The notes beneath the pieces are model-generated. The model saw only the letters and a program-made list of their open reading frames with translations, was not told the DNA's origin and did not search any database. This document shows, one piece after another, positions 25,740-33,662 of a stretch of DNA of 64,000 nt. Position 1 is the first letter of the stretch; each line of letters begins with the position of its first letter. This DNA is from Saccharospirillum alexandrii (GTDB lineage Bacteria; Pseudomonadota; Gammaproteobacteria; Pseudomonadales; Natronospirillaceae): assembly GCF_004000275.1 (NCBI RefSeq), contig NZ_RCIP01000001.1, forward strand, positions 674,749 through 738,748. Direction: 5' to 3'. A program made the translations under genes and the position numbers.

Positions 25740-27473
25740 ATGGTCGATACCAATACATTTTTGTTAGTTGCAGGATTGCTGTTGCTGATTGGCATCATTG
25801 CCAGTTCGCTGACGGTGCGGCTCGGGTTGCCGTTCCTGCTGTTGTTTCTGGGTGTCGGAATGCTCGCCGGTGAAGACGGCCTGGGCGGTATTCCCTTTGA
25901 TAACTTCGATCTGGCCTTTCTGGTCGGCAACCTGGCGTTATCGGTCATCTTGCTGGACGGCGGTATGCGCACTAAGCGCAGCACCTTCCGGGCGGCACTC
26001 TGGCCTTCGGTTACGCTGGCCACCGCCGGTGTGATCCTGACCGCCACCGGGGTAGGCTTATTCGCAACCTGGTTGCTCGGGGTTGATATGCGCTATGGCC
26101 TCTTGCTGGGCGCTATTGTCGGTTCTACCGATGCAGCTGCGGTGTTCAATCTGTTGCGCAACAGCGGCATTCGGCTGAATGAACGGGTAGGGGGGACGCT
26201 TGAGATCGAATCGGGTGCCAACGACCCGATGGCTATTCTGCTGGTGGTGATCATGATCGAGTTGCTGACCGGTTCGGCCCAGTTCTCGGTTGGCTCCCTG
26301 CTGCAACTTGTTTTGCTTCAATTTCTGCTGGGTGGCGCCATTGGTGTGCTCGGCGGGTGGCTACTGGTCGCCTTGCTGAAACGATTGCACCTGGCCGAGG
26401 GCCTGTATGCGATCCTGATCGTATCCTTTGGCCTCGTCGTCTTTGCTGGCGTCAACCGCCTCGGAGGCAGCGGCTTTCTGGCCGTCTACTTGCTTGGATT
26501 AGTCGTCGGAAATGCCAAAACCAAGCCACCGGAGTCGGTTTCACAAATTATGGACGGGCTTGCCTGGCTGTCTCAGGCAGGGATGTTCCTAATTCTTGGG
26601 CTGCTGGTTAGCCCGGCCAACATGCTCGACAACGCGCTGGCCGCTGTTTCCATTGCTGCGTTTTTAATCCTGTTCGCCAGGCCACTGGCCGTCGTTCTCT
26701 GCCTGCTGCCGTTCCGGTTTCGCTGGCAGGAGCGCTGGTACATCAGTTGGGTGGGCTTGCGCGGCGCCGTGCCGATTATTCTGGCGGTTTACCCGGTCAT
26801 GTCGGGCCTGGAAAACTCCCAGTTACTGTTCGACATTGCCTTCGCCGTGGTGCTGGTATCGTTGTTAATACAGGGAACGACAGTACCCATTGTCGCGCGT
26901 TTGCTGAATGTCCTGATTCCGGCACCACCGGCCCCGGTTAACCGCCACGCCTTGCTCAACGAAGCCGACCTGTCCCTGGAAGTCGATGAATTCGTCGTAC
27001 AGCCCAATGCACCGGTGTTGTCGCCATTTTTTAACGCCAACCAGAACGACAGCGCCAACCCTCAATGTGTTGCCCTGATTCGGGACAAGCGCCCGATGGA
27101 TGTTGACGGTGCCCTACGGTTCAAGGTGGGAGACCGGGTCTGGATGCTGCTGCACACGGAAGACGTTGATGACGTGGCAAAACAGTTCAGTGGGCAAAAA
27201 CAACAAGGCATGTTGACGGCTCAGAATTTCTATGGCGAATTCGTGATCCGGCCCGAGGCACTGGTCGATGATCTGGTGAAGTCCTATGGTATTGACGCTG
27301 AGCCAACAGAACAGTCGATGACGGTAGCCGAGCTTCTGCAGTTGCGTCTTGGCAAACACGCTGTTGAAGGGGACAGAATTCGATTGGGCAGCTTGCGTCT
27401 GACCATTCGCCAAATGGAGGGGGATGCCATTCAGGCCATCGGTTTGAAACTGGGTTCCAAAAAACAGGGATAA
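25740..27473 (+). CDS. nhaP2: K+/H+ antiporter, CPA1 family
   Basis: 577 aa inner-membrane protein. Twelve or so membrane helices fill residues 1-390, including the ion-site region GAIVGSTDAAAVF and EIESGANDPMAI with the conserved Asp. A cytoplasmic TrkA-C (RCK-C) domain follows at about 400-480, then a CorC/HlyC-associated domain to the end. This architecture is that of NhaP2/CvrA, which exports K+ in exchange for protons at alkaline pH or low osmolarity. The NhaP1 paralogue lacks the same tail. The AAGGAA ribosome site supports ATG 25740. It stands alone. Confidence 0.92.
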   Translation: MVDTNTFLLVAGLLLLIGIIASSLTVRLGLPFLLLFLGVGMLAGEDGLGGIPFDNFDLAFLVGNLALSVILLDGGMRTKRSTFRAALWPSVTLATAGVILTATGVGLFATWLLGVDMRYGLLLGAIVGSTDAAAVFNLLRNSGIRLNERVGGTLEIESGANDPMAILLVVIMIELLTGSAQFSVGSLLQLVLLQFLLGGAIGVLGGWLLVALLKRLHLAEGLYAILIVSFGLVVFAGVNRLGGSGFLAVYLLGLVVGNAKTKPPESVSQIMDGLAWLSQAGMFLILGLLVSPANMLDNALAAVSIAAFLILFARPLAVVLCLLPFRFRWQERWYISWVGLRGAVPIILAVYPVMSGLENSQLLFDIAFAVVLVSLLIQGTTVPIVARLLNVLIPAPPAPVNRHALLNEADLSLEVDEFVVQPNAPVLSPFFNANQNDSANPQCVALIRDKRPMDVDGALRFKVGDRVWMLLHTEDVDDVAKQFSGQKQQGMLTAQNFYGEFVIRPEALVDDLVKSYGIDAEPTEQSMTVAELLQLRLGKHAVEGDRIRLGSLRLTIRQMEGDAIQAIGLKLGSKKQG

Positions 27474-27567
27474 TCAGCTTAGGGCTTTCTTTTAGAACGC
27501 ATAGACAACGGGTCGTAACAAAGTGCCCGGCTCGACCTAGCGTCATCACAGACACGCCCTTGTCTGG

Positions 27568-28944
27568 TCACTCCGGCCAGAAGACCGTGACGGTTAATCC
27601 GCCATTGTCTGTGTCAGACAGCCTCAACTTGCCCTGGTGTCGCTCAACAATGCGGGCAACAATGGCCAAACCCAGTCCAGCGCCTGAATGTTCCCCGCCA
27701 CCCCGGTAGAAGCGTTGAAACAGCAAGTGTTTGTCAGCATCGCTCACACCGGGCCCATTATCCTGAATCGTTAGCTCCAGACAACCTGTTTCCGGTTGCC
27801 AAAGCACCTCGACCTTGCCTCCTGGCCCGGCATGTTGCAGGGCGTTACCAACCAGATTCTGCAGCAAAATATCCAGACTGCCGGGCTCTAGAGCCAGGGA
27901 CCACCCGGTACTTTCTTCGTTTCGTAAAAGCAGTTCAGTGCCCTGCTGCCAGGCGAGTGGCGCCAGCTCGGCAAGTACCTGTCGGCTAACGGCCAGAGGG
28001 TCAGTCACTGTCTTTTCTACCGGGCCGTCCGGTTCGAGACGCGCCAGCGTCAAAAGCTGAGACACAACCCGGGTAGTGCGTTCGATGCCCGCTTTCAAAG
28101 CCACCAGTGATGCATGACGGTCTGTTTCATCGTTGCTGGCCAGCGCATTCTGGGTGTGCAAACTCAGCACTGACATAGGGGTGCGCAGCTCGTGAGCCGC
28201 ATCCGCAATGAAACGCTGTTCCCGTTCACGCATGTCCTTTAGTTGTGCCAGGAGGACATTGATCGCCTGTTGAATGGTATCCAATTCAGTGGGCAAGTTG
28301 GCTTCAGGCAGGGGGGTCAATGACCGTGGGTCCCGGTCGCGAATGTTTTCCGCCAGGGTTTCCAGCGGCTTTAGTCCGTAACCTATCGCAAGCCACAATA
28401 GCAGTGCCAGTAACGGCGCGCCCAGCAGTTCCGGCAATAGGCTTCGAAATGCGATCTTGGTAACCAGTTCTCCCCTGACATCCTGACGCTCGGCAAACAG
28501 TATTCGGTATGGGTCGCTCAACCCCGGCAGTACAAAAATTCGCCACTGATCACCACTGGCCTGTTCATTCGTATAACCCGAGGTAATGCTGGTCAGTTGT
28601 TCCGCTGGGGCATTAAAGGATCTTAAAATGAGGTGACCATCCTGCCACACCTGAAAAACCACTTTGCTCTCATAAGGGTGGCCGTTCCGGCTCTCTTCAA
28701 GCGTATTCATTTCCTCCAGGGTGCTGAGCAAGCGGAGCTTTTCGACCTGGCTAAGTGACGTATTGCTAAGGCCCGTCATCAATTTGTTTAACACATGAGC
28801 CTGCTGAGCCAAATGAGCGTCGTACAACTCTTCCACTTCGTGAGCGGCATCGTTAAAGCTGGTCCAGGCCATCAACGCGCTGGCACCGAGAAACAGAATG
28901 AGCGCGGCCCCGAGCGTTCGCGTTCGGATAGACCTTCGTTTCAT
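27568..28944 (-). CDS. QseC/PmrB-type sensor histidine kinase
   Basis: 458 aa. Two membrane helices (about 10-28 and 172-190) flank a periplasmic sensor of about 140 residues with no cysteine. A HAMP-like linker is followed by HisKA with AADAAHELRTPMSVL (phospho-His251), an N box LLQNLVGNALQHA, DNGPGV and GAGLGLAI. It is the third gene of a dsbD-regulator-kinase unit, overlapping the regulator gene by ATGA. Paired with a QseB/PmrA-type regulator, it likely reports an envelope redox or metal state, given dsbD; that is inference. Confidence 0.9.
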   Translation of the reverse strand: MKRRSIRTRTLGAALILFLGASALMAWTSFNDAAHEVEELYDAHLAQQAHVLNKLMTGLSNTSLSQVEKLRLLSTLEEMNTLEESRNGHPYESKVVFQVWQDGHLILRSFNAPAEQLTSITSGYTNEQASGDQWRIFVLPGLSDPYRILFAERQDVRGELVTKIAFRSLLPELLGAPLLALLLWLAIGYGLKPLETLAENIRDRDPRSLTPLPEANLPTELDTIQQAINVLLAQLKDMREREQRFIADAAHELRTPMSVLSLHTQNALASNDETDRHASLVALKAGIERTTRVVSQLLTLARLEPDGPVEKTVTDPLAVSRQVLAELAPLAWQQGTELLLRNEESTGWSLALEPGSLDILLQNLVGNALQHAGPGGKVEVLWQPETGCLELTIQDNGPGVSDADKHLLFQRFYRGGGEHSGAGLGLAIVARIVERHQGKLRLSDTDNGGLTVTVFWPE

Positions 28945-29609
28945 GGCCTCGCGTCCTTATCGAGTGCATAACCTACGCCGCGCAACGTGCGAATTAGCCC
29001 GGGGAACAGCTTTTTGCGCAGGTGATGGACGTGCACCTCCAGCGCATTGCTCTCAACGTCGTCGTCCCACCCATACAGAAGCTGCTGGAGGTGATCCCGA
29101 GTGAATACATGTCCTGGCTGATGGGCCAGCTCATGAAGCAGGGCGAATTCGCGACGGGTCAGGCTAACTGGCGCTTCCTGAAAAAACACCGACTGGCTGT
29201 TCACATCCAGCCGCAGAATGCCGAGGTCCAACTGACTATTGGCCCGGCCAGCACTGCGGCGAAGCAGAGCCCGAATACGGGCTTTGAGTTCGGTTATCTC
29301 AAACGGCTTTATCAGGTAATCGTCGGCGCCACTGTCCAGCCCTGTAATACGATCAGTCACGGCATCGCGAGCCGTCAGTATCAAGACCGGTGTTGCTTTT
29401 CCATCCGCTCGCAATGTCTTGAGAACCGACAAACCGTCCAGGCCTGGCAAGCCAAGATCAAGCAACACCAGATCGAATACCTCGTGCTGTAGGGCGTGAA
29501 CGGCCTGAAGGCCGTCTGACAGGCTGTCGAGCGTGTATCCTTCAGACTTGAGTGCCGTGCGAATGCCTTCCCGCAGTGATGCATCGTCTTCGATCAGTAG
29601 TAACCGCAT
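28941..29609 (-). CDS. QseB/PmrA-type response regulator
   Basis: 222 aa from ATG 29609 (MRLLLIEDD), 11 bases after the dsbD stop; a longer in-frame start would run back into dsbD. The receiver has Glu7-Asp8-Asp9, phosphoacceptor Asp51 in LLDLGLPGLDG and Lys in LIKPFE. The winged-helix domain ends with the recognition segment WDDDVESNALEVHVHHLRKKL, characteristic of the QseB/PmrA subgroup of OmpR-type regulators. This subgroup binds direct repeats of CTTAA/CTTAAG spaced by five bases. Exactly such repeats lie between dsbD and tlpA (31491-31529). Confidence 0.9.
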   Translation of the reverse strand: MRLLLIEDDASLREGIRTALKSEGYTLDSLSDGLQAVHALQHEVFDLVLLDLGLPGLDGLSVLKTLRADGKATPVLILTARDAVTDRITGLDSGADDYLIKPFEITELKARIRALLRRSAGRANSQLDLGILRLDVNSQSVFFQEAPVSLTRREFALLHELAHQPGHVFTRDHLQQLLYGWDDDVESNALEVHVHHLRKKLFPGLIRTLRGVGYALDKDARP

Positions 29610-29620
29610 GAAATCATCAC

Positions 29621-31444
29621 TCAGAGTGGGCCAGAGCCAGCATTCTGCAGAGTTTGCAATTGCGCCTGCCATTGTTCAAGGTCGATTTCGCCCAGTGTAC
29701 GCAGCTGAGTCTGCTCGTTCCCGGCGTTATCAAAGAAGAGCAGGGCGGGCGGGCCAAAGAGCCCATGCTGCTGCAGAAACTCAATTTGCTCGGCACTGTT
29801 GCGGGTTATATCCAGTTGGAGAAAGCGGACTTCGTTGGTGTAACGCCTAGCGCTGGTCCGGCTAAACACCTTTTCCTCCATTTCCTGGCAACTGGTGCAC
29901 CAGTCAGCATAAAGATCCAGTACCGCGACCTGGCCTTTGGATCGCGCGGTTTGCAGTTGAGCGGTTAGCGTTCCGACACTGCTCGTACGCTGAAATAATG
30001 GGTCAGATTCGACAAGCTCGCCCGCCTGACCAGCCGCATTATTCAAGCCCGCCAGAGGTTGCAACGGGTCAGTATGACCAGCCATCGCGCCCAACAACAA
30101 GCTGGTTGAATAGATGCCCAGAGCCGCCGCAAGCCCGCGCCGGGTTTTCTGCCAGCCAGTCTGCACCGAGCCCCCTAAACCGATATGCGCGGCGTAAACC
30201 AGCGCCAGCAGGCCCCACAGCGCCAGACTGAGATGGCCGGGAACAAAGCGCGCCACCAGGCTGATGGCAATGGCCAGCAACACCACGCCAAAGAAGTGCT
30301 TCACGGCCACCATCCACATGCCCGCTTTTGGCAGTAGCCGCCCGCCGCCCGCACCCACCAGTAACAGGGGCGCACCCATGCCAAGGCTAAGCGAAAACAG
30401 AGCGCCACCACCAAGCCAGGCGTTACCGGTTGTACTGATATAGATGAGAGCACCGGCCAGTGGTGCCGAGACACAGGGTGAGACAACCAAAGCCGATACC
30501 AGACCCATTAAGGCTGTACTGACATATCGGCCAGCACCGCCGGAGGCTGCCGAATCGGTTTGACTGACCCGGCCGAGGCGATTGCGCAGAAAAGCCGGGA
30601 CCTGAAGTTCATAAAAGCCAAACATGGCCAGGGCCAGCATGACGAATACGCCGGCGAAGAGACTTAATGCGACAGGATTCTGCAGCGCACTTTGCAGATT
30701 GAGCCGAGCACCGAAAAAACCGACCAACACACCCGCCAGTGTGTAGGTAGTGGCCATTCCGAGCACATAGGCCAGTGACAAGCTCAGACCTTTGCGGGTG
30801 GTGATTTGCTCGCCCTGACCGGCAATGATGCCCGCCAGAATCGGGATCATGGGTAAAACACAGGGCGTAAAGGTGAGGCCCAAACCGAGCACAAAAAAGG
30901 TACCGATGATCCAGAATGTGCTGGCCGAGGCCATCCAGGTCGCAAGGGCACCGGAATTCCGTTCACCTCTCACCATCTCTGCAGGACCCTCGGTCGTCGC
31001 GCTGTTCAATGCCGCTTTGGCGCTACCACCGAGAACCGTGAAGGTTCGGGTTTGTGGTGTGTAGCACAACCCGTCTTCAGCACACCCCTGATACTGCAGG
31101 TTCAATTCAAGTGGCTGAGCGTTGGTGTTCGGCAAGTACGCCTGCAAAACAGCCCGCTCATGAAAGACTTCCACTGCACCGAAGTATGGATCCTGCTTCA
31201 GCTCGGGCAGGGTGATGAAGGTGGGTGTAAGAGCCTCGCCGTTAACAGAAAGCGCGATTCGAGACTGATACAGATAATAGCCATCGGCGATGTCCCAGTG
31301 GGCCTCAAATCGACCGGGATAGTCGTCGCTTTGAGTGATCGAAGGCGAAAAGGCCTGGTCTGGTGAGAGAAACTCTTCGGCATTGGCAAACGGCATTAAC
31401 GTGATCAGCAGCACCATTGCCCATCGAATAGAGGCTGAGGTCAT
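29621..31444 (-). CDS. dsbD: Thiol:disulfide interchange protein DsbD
   Basis: 607 aa from ATG 31444, preferred because GGAGATC precedes it by about 8 bases and it starts directly with a signal peptide (residues 1-22); an upstream in-frame start would add 15 residues. DsbD carries electrons from cytoplasmic thioredoxin to periplasmic thiol proteins. All three cysteine pairs are present: Cys121/Cys127 in the N-terminal alpha domain, Cys195/Cys324 in the eight-helix membrane domain (TPCVLP and SPCVSAP), and Cys516/Cys519 in the gamma domain (WCTSC). Its gene heads a unit with a two-component system, which is unusual, and faces a TlpA gene across the operator array. Confidence 0.95.
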   Translation of the reverse strand: MTSASIRWAMVLLITLMPFANAEEFLSPDQAFSPSITQSDDYPGRFEAHWDIADGYYLYQSRIALSVNGEALTPTFITLPELKQDPYFGAVEVFHERAVLQAYLPNTNAQPLELNLQYQGCAEDGLCYTPQTRTFTVLGGSAKAALNSATTEGPAEMVRGERNSGALATWMASASTFWIIGTFFVLGLGLTFTPCVLPMIPILAGIIAGQGEQITTRKGLSLSLAYVLGMATTYTLAGVLVGFFGARLNLQSALQNPVALSLFAGVFVMLALAMFGFYELQVPAFLRNRLGRVSQTDSAASGGAGRYVSTALMGLVSALVVSPCVSAPLAGALIYISTTGNAWLGGGALFSLSLGMGAPLLLVGAGGGRLLPKAGMWMVAVKHFFGVVLLAIAISLVARFVPGHLSLALWGLLALVYAAHIGLGGSVQTGWQKTRRGLAAALGIYSTSLLLGAMAGHTDPLQPLAGLNNAAGQAGELVESDPLFQRTSSVGTLTAQLQTARSKGQVAVLDLYADWCTSCQEMEEKVFSRTSARRYTNEVRFLQLDITRNSAEQIEFLQQHGLFGPPALLFFDNAGNEQTQLRTLGEIDLEQWQAQLQTLQNAGSGPL

Positions 31445-31490
31445 GAACGGGATCTCCAACTGGGTGATCCGCCCATCATCACTGCGCAAC

Positions 31491-31529
31491 CTTAAGCCAA
31501 TATTAAGCGGCCCTTAAGAAAGCCTTAAG
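31491..31529. promoter_or_regulatory. Four tandem QseB/PmrA-type half sites
   Basis: Hexamers CTTAAG (31491-31496), ATTAAG (31502-31507), CTTAAG (31513-31518) and CTTAAG (31524-31529) are each separated by exactly five bases, giving a strict 11-bp period on one DNA face. Known PmrA and QseB boxes are two such hexamers with N5. Four would hold two regulator dimers. A weak -10-like CATAAC (31551-31556) lies 21 bases beyond the last hexamer, a plausible activator geometry for the tlpA side. The array lies 46 bases before the dsbD start, so both arms could respond. Confidence 0.75.
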
Positions 31530-31573
31530 TAATTGGGGTCATCCTGTGTGCATAACCCACAACGAGATAAGCC

Positions 31574-32122
31574 ATGATGTTTCGCTCTGCTCGACTCCTT
31601 TCGCTTTCTACTCTGCAGCGTGTTGGCATTTCCCTGACACTGATGCTGCTGTCACTGGTGTCTGCCCAAGCGGCCAATATTACGCCGGTCAATCAAGCCG
31701 AATTAGCGCCAATGCGTGATTTCAATCTGTCTGAAATGGGCGGTGGTGAGCTCAGTCTCGCCGAATTGCAGGGGCAGGTGGTATTGGTTGATTTCTGGGC
31801 TTCCTGGTGCGGCCCTTGTCGCGAGTCTTTTCCCTGGATGAACGCGATTCAGCAGCGTTATATGGACGATGGCCTGGTGGTGCTGGGTATTAATCTGGAT
31901 CAGGACGCCGCCGCAGCTGAATCTTTTCTAAAAACAGTACCTGCCAATTTCACCCTGGTGCGGGACCCGGATGCTCGGCTACCCGAAGCCTTTGGCCTGA
32001 TCGGCATGCCCTCCAGCTATCTGCTCGATCGTCAGGGACGCATTCGGGCTACTCACACCGGGTTCCATGCAGGCCGGGCCGATGACTATGAAGCCAGTAT
32101 TCAGCAACTGTTGGCAGAGTAG
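31574..32122 (+). CDS. TlpA-like periplasmic thioredoxin
   Basis: 182 aa. The signal peptide ends near residue 33 (SAQA-AN). The thioredoxin-fold TlpA/ResA domain has WASWCGPC (Cys79/Cys82), GINLDQD and a cis-proline in GMPSSYLLD. TlpA-type proteins reduce disulfides in selected periplasmic proteins, and DsbD-type transporters are their usual electron source. Here dsbD is the divergent neighbour. It is the first gene of a four-gene run with the small lipoprotein, the DUF3570 protein and apbE. The next gene starts 10 bases after its stop. Confidence 0.9.
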   Translation: MMFRSARLLSLSTLQRVGISLTLMLLSLVSAQAANITPVNQAELAPMRDFNLSEMGGGELSLAELQGQVVLVDFWASWCGPCRESFPWMNAIQQRYMDDGLVVLGINLDQDAAAAESFLKTVPANFTLVRDPDARLPEAFGLIGMPSSYLLDRQGRIRATHTGFHAGRADDYEASIQQLLAE

Positions 32123-32132
32123 GGGGACCACT

Positions 32133-32345
32133 ATGAAGCCATTATTGACGTTATCGCTGCTGTTACTGCTCGCCGGGTGTTCGAGTCTCGGGGTTAAACC
32201 CTGGGAGAGAGATCTGTTGGCGCAGTCCGATATGCAACTGGTGAGCGATCCAATCGAAGCATCACTCGATGATCACGTGTATTTCAGTAAAGAAGGCAGC
32301 AGCGGGGGTCGCGGTTTTGGCGGCGGCGGCTGTGGTTGCAACTAG
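32133..32345 (+). CDS. Small lipoprotein ending GCGCN (DUF4266 type)
   Basis: 70 aa from ATG 32133, preceded by AGGGGG. The lipobox LLAGC puts the lipidated Cys at residue 16. The mature part has VKPWERDLLAQSDM, then DDHVYFSKEGSSGGRGFGGG, and a C-terminus GCGCN. This matches my memory of DUF4266. Asp17 is absent after the lipid Cys (Ser17), so outer-membrane sorting is expected. The two terminal cysteines behind a flexible glycine tail could be a dithiol or metal site, possibly reduced by the TlpA protein next door; this is inference. No enzyme domain is present. Confidence 0.8.
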   Translation: MKPLLTLSLLLLLAGCSSLGVKPWERDLLAQSDMQLVSDPIEASLDDHVYFSKEGSSGGRGFGGGGCGCN

Positions 32346-32357
32346 GAGCGACGATCA

Positions 32358-33662
32358 ATGACTCACACCAACACCCGCCCCGCGCAAGGTGCTGAACTGG
32401 CCAGTATGCTGGCCGCCATCGGTTGCGCCGTCCTGTATGGTCTACCCAATCAGGCGGCAGCCGGTGAACTGGAGAAATGGGACTTCGATGCTGCCGTGTT
32501 GCAGTATGTTGAAAGCGATAATAGGGTGCAGGCCACCGAAGCTGTGGTCGGTGCAACACGCCACTTTGATACCGAGACCAGCCTGAACCTCAAACTGACC
32601 TTTGATTCGTTGACCGGCGCGTCACCCAACGGTGCCATGACCGATGACCAGCCGCAGACCTTTACCCGTCCATCCGGTAGAGGGCGCTATACGGTAGCCG
32701 GCGGCGAGCTGCCGCTCGATGATACGTTTCATGATGAGCGCACAACCGTTGCCGCACAATGGTCTGCTCCGCTGGGGCGGGACTGGAGTTACTCCGGAGG
32801 GCTTCAGTATTCAGCCGAGCACGATTATCAATCCAGAGGCGTTAATGCCAGCATTTCGCGCTTTTTTAACCAGAAAAACACAACCTTAACTGTCGCTTCC
32901 AACCTGTCACTGGACACCGTCAACCCGGAAGGTGGTGTGCCCGTTGGGCTGAGTGAAGTCGCAGAGTGGGGGAGTCCTACCTTTTCGTCTGATTTTGCCA
33001 ACAGTCGAGATGGGTCTACGGCCGACAAACAAATCCTTGACCTGGTGCTTGGCGTCACTCAGATCATCGATCGACGCACCCTGATGCAGTTCAACTACAG
33101 CCTGAGCTTAAGTGATGGCTACCAGACCGATCCTTATAAACTGGTCAGTGTGTACGACCAGGCTGGCGGCACGTTACAGGGCTACCGGTACGAAGCCCGA
33201 CCGGATAGCCGGTTGAAACAAGCCGTGTTCTGGCAGACCAAGTACCAGGCACCGAATGATGACATCATCGAAGGCAGCTATCGCTATTTGTTTGACGATT
33301 GGGGGTTGGATTCGCACACCCTGGATCTGAAATACCGATGGCGTTTTGCCAATCAGTATCTGGAGCCTCAAGCACGCTGGTATCGTCAGTCCGCCGCTGA
33401 CGCCTACCAGCCGTACGTCACCACGGCGCAGTTGGCAGAAGACCCGCAAGCACTGACTGCGGACTATCGTCTGGGTGATTTCGATGCCTGGACACTGGGT
33501 CTACGCTACGGCTATCGCTTTACGGACGATCGGGAAGTCTACACCCGACTGGCAGTCTATCGGCAAATGCCTCGCGACGTTGAGTCAGATGTCACGCCTG
33601 CCGATGCGGCTGATTTGCCGGATATGACGGCATTAATGTTGACGGTTGGCGTGTCGTTCTAA
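32358..33662 (+). CDS. DUF3570 protein, predicted outer-membrane beta-barrel
   Basis: 434 aa. A hydrophobic signal (about 14-30) ends near AAA-GE (residue 35). The mature protein has alternating amphipathic strands and a C-terminal Phe (TVGVSF), typical of outer-membrane barrels. Near the N-terminus, DSLTGAS (residues 83-89, followed by PNGA) resembles the D-x-x-(S/T)-G-A-(S/T) site at which ApbE attaches FMN to Thr in NqrB, NqrC and RnfG; Thr86 would be the acceptor. Its stop overlaps apbE by one base (TAATG). Family function is undescribed as far as I know. The barrel is a prediction; porin-like transport or a flavin-bearing surface protein are both possible. Confidence 0.8.
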   Translation: MTHTNTRPAQGAELASMLAAIGCAVLYGLPNQAAAGELEKWDFDAAVLQYVESDNRVQATEAVVGATRHFDTETSLNLKLTFDSLTGASPNGAMTDDQPQTFTRPSGRGRYTVAGGELPLDDTFHDERTTVAAQWSAPLGRDWSYSGGLQYSAEHDYQSRGVNASISRFFNQKNTTLTVASNLSLDTVNPEGGVPVGLSEVAEWGSPTFSSDFANSRDGSTADKQILDLVLGVTQIIDRRTLMQFNYSLSLSDGYQTDPYKLVSVYDQAGGTLQGYRYEARPDSRLKQAVFWQTKYQAPNDDIIEGSYRYLFDDWGLDSHTLDLKYRWRFANQYLEPQARWYRQSAADAYQPYVTTAQLAEDPQALTADYRLGDFDAWTLGLRYGYRFTDDREVYTRLAVYRQMPRDVESDVTPADAADLPDMTALMLTVGVSF

